In this document: in pieces, positions 60,340-61,536 of the stretch
Layout of the letters: the number at the start of each line of letters is the position of its first letter
Position numbering within the stretch: position 1 is the stretch's first letter
Assembly (NCBI GenBank): GCA_902749685.1
Contig: CACVKW010000889.1
Span: forward strand, 1 to 61,536
DNA length: 61,536 nucleotides
Reading direction: 5' to 3'
Source: Olavius sp. associated proteobacterium Delta 1
GTDB lineage: Bacteria; Desulfobacterota; Desulfobacteria; Desulfobacterales; JAFDCJ01
The notes under the pieces: model-generated
The model's input: only the letters and a program-made list of their open reading frames with translations
The model's database searches: none
Told to the model about the DNA's origin: nothing
Made by a program: the position numbers and the translations under genes

Positions 60340-61248
60340 ATGGAAAATTCTGATATAAGTAAAGTGGCTCTCGTCAGCACCGAGGATCGTAAAACCGGTG
60401 TCGCATCATCCATTCAGGCGCTGGGAATCAATCCGGTCAAAAACAAGGATGTTCTCATCAAACCGAATTTCAACACGGCCGATGACACACCGGGATCCAC
60501 CCACAACAATACCCTGGCGGCCCTGATCGAAGAGGTCTGGCAGATGGGGGCCAAAACGGTGCGCCTGGGCGAGCGCAGCTATCCGCTGACCCGCGAGGTC
60601 ATGGCACAAAAAGGCATCATACCGCTGCTGGAAGAACTGGAAGTCGACATCGTCGATTTCGATGATCTGGCACAAAAGGACTGGGTTAAAGTTGACGCCG
60701 ACGGCTCCCACTGGCGCGATGGATTTCGGGTGGCCCGTCCGATCCTGGAAAGTGAGTGCCTGATTAGCACCTGCTGCCTGAAAACCCATCAGTTCGGCGG
60801 GGTGTTCACCTTGTCGCTCAAAAACCACGTCGGTGTAGTTCCCACCACCCGCCACGGATACAATTATATGAGCGAACTGCACTCATCGCCGCACCAGCGC
60901 AGGCTGATTGCCGAAATCAACGCGCCCTTTAAACCGGATCTCGTCGTGCTGGACGGCATCGAAGCATTTGTGGACGGCGGCCCGGCCAACGGAAAGCGTG
61001 CCGACGGCAATGTCTTTCTGGCTTCCCCCGATCGGGTGGCCATCGATGCGGTCGGCGTGGCGATTTTAAAATCCCTGGGCAGTAATGCTGATGTCATGAA
61101 TAAAAAGATTTTCGATCAAGAGCAGATATCCAGGGCCGCAGACTTAGGTCTGGGGGCATCTTCTCCTGCCGATATCGACGTGATTGCCGCTGATGAGAAA
61201 AGCGTGGAATATCGTGATCGCGTAGCAGAAATACTTAAAAAGGGTTAA
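60340..61248 (+). CDS. DUF362-domain protein
   Basis: A 302-residue DUF362 protein: KDVLIKPNFNTADDTPGSTH (about residues 32-51), TVRLGERSYPLTREVMAQKG, ECLISTCCLKTHQFGGVFTL and VVLDGIEAFVDGGPANGKRA. The domain is widely found near redox and Fe-S genes in anaerobes and its reaction is unknown. AGAGGAGG precedes ATG 60340; the longer frame from 60262 overlaps the ABM gene and is rejected. Confidence 0.88.
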   Translation: MENSDISKVALVSTEDRKTGVASSIQALGINPVKNKDVLIKPNFNTADDTPGSTHNNTLAALIEEVWQMGAKTVRLGERSYPLTREVMAQKGIIPLLEELEVDIVDFDDLAQKDWVKVDADGSHWRDGFRVARPILESECLISTCCLKTHQFGGVFTLSLKNHVGVVPTTRHGYNYMSELHSSPHQRRLIAEINAPFKPDLVVLDGIEAFVDGGPANGKRADGNVFLASPDRVAIDAVGVAILKSLGSNADVMNKKIFDQEQISRAADLGLGASSPADIDVIAADEKSVEYRDRVAEILKKG

Positions 61249-61438
61249 ATCAATAGTAATACCTTTTCCCGTCATGCCGGAAAAGGCTGGCATCCGGATC
61301 GGTTGACTTAAGACGTTCCGGATTCCTGCCTTCGCAGGAAGGACGGTCTGTGTTGCAGAAAACTCCCCGACAGTCAAGCTGTTTACCGTCTTCCACTATA
61401 CTTCAGTGCAAATTTACCTCTGAAGTTTTTTATTTGAC
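61249..61438. repeat. Intergenic palindromic repeat region
   Basis: A TCCTGCCTTCGCAGGA palindrome at 61325-61340 and a CCGGAAAAGGCTGGCATCCGG block (about 61277-61297) are typical of REP-like elements (GATTCCTGCCTTCGCAGGAA type) dispersed in many bacterial genomes. They lie between the DUF362 gene and the right terminal repeat. No gene is present. Confidence 0.7.
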
Positions 61439-61534
61439 ATCACTCTTGTCCAAAAACGAGTTTAGAATGAGTCATATAATGAGTTGTAAAACGAGTCATT
61501 GAAAAAAATCCTCCTTGTATGTAGGGTGGTTGTT
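61439..61534 (-). repeat. Right copy of terminal inverted repeat
   Basis: Reverse complement of 1-96 with about seven differences. Read inward from the right end it starts AACAACCACCCTACATACAA, carries AAGGAGGA, four ACTC-type motifs at 12, 12 and 11-bp spacing (as GAGT on the plus strand at 61458, 61469, 61481, 61493), and ends at GAGTGAT. A 19-codon frame corresponds to the left one. Confidence 0.85.
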
Positions 61535-61536
61535 AA

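Noticed and set aside
1..61536. tRNA, rRNA or CRISPR arrays
   Set aside because: No tRNA-like cloverleaf, rRNA segment or regularly spaced repeat array was recognised. The tandem repeats found (13801-13842, 45446-45483) are only two units each and have no spacers.
1..61536. The window as one complete composite transposon or phage
   Set aside because: Inverted ends are suggestive, but genes inside are ordinary metabolism with no integrase, transposase or phage structural genes, so an assembly break at a repeat is simpler.

Overview
The window looks like chromosomal DNA of a Desulfobacterota (deltaproteobacterium-like) anaerobe. The reasons are a selenoprotein MsrA, an aldehyde:ferredoxin oxidoreductase, an iron-sulfur EtfA/EtfB pair beside a GlcD-type flavoprotein, a TatT-type TRAP transporter, a bactofilin, a DUF362 protein, and very many short dispersed intergenic repeats. 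Numerous decaying genes and the selenoprotein would fit a symbiotic or genome-reducing sulfate reducer, but that is inference; no 16S, tRNA or sulfate-reduction gene is present to settle it. The two ends of the window are inverted copies of one ~95-bp repeat, so the window is probably a contig bounded by a repeated element.

Layout. 1-3.8 kb: repeat end, selenocysteine msrA, an Hsp90/HtpG-like ATPase gene and a short-chain dehydrogenase stub. 3.9-13.7 kb: an orphan peptide-binding protein, a zinc-ribbon/pseudokinase/trypsin-like protease/TPR membrane protein, a broken RsbU-type phosphatase, small unknown proteins, a Cys/Met-enzyme stub and a PolX protein that has lost its helix-hairpin-helix region. 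14-17.3 kb: endonuclease IV-like protein, EamA exporter, a duplicated-module exported protein and MutT. 17.5-23.2 kb (minus strand): broken Old Yellow Enzyme - GlcD-type dehydrogenase - EtfB - FeS-EtfA, probably an electron-bifurcating hydroxyacid (lactate-like) oxidation operon, plus a radical SAM protein.

23.6-45.4 kb is a sugar/polyol import and catabolism island. It holds three complete CUT2 (ribose-type) ABC importers with a lactonase, VOC protein, 2-hydroxyacid dehydrogenase, RraA-family protein, aldo/keto reductase, GntR and LacI regulators, and a DhaK/DhaL kinase pair. The third importer, behind a 638-bp AT-rich gap shared with the divergent LacI gene, has a LsrB-like binding protein, DhaK, DhaL, one ATPase and two permeases. 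A polyol or ketose entering and being phosphorylated by DhaKL is the simplest reading. Stem-loops follow two of the three binding-protein genes.

45.5-47 kb is a graveyard: nitroreductase, amidase and methyltransferase genes, each broken. 47-57.5 kb: an OmpA-like protein with an in-frame TAG, a HAD phosphatase, a TRAP operon (TatT-DctP-DctQ-DctM) and aldehyde:ferredoxin oxidoreductase. 57.7-61.2 kb: bactofilin, methyltransferase-like protein, alpha/beta hydrolase, ABM monooxygenase and DUF362 protein.

Two themes stand out. First, at least six genes keep recognisable N- and C-termini but have lost the middle, sometimes in frame, which points to recurrent gene-internal deletion. Second, several distinct intergenic repeat families occur within 61 kb, including a 91/93-bp element with 10-bp terminal inverted repeats. 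No tRNA, rRNA, CRISPR array or intact transposase gene was recognised.
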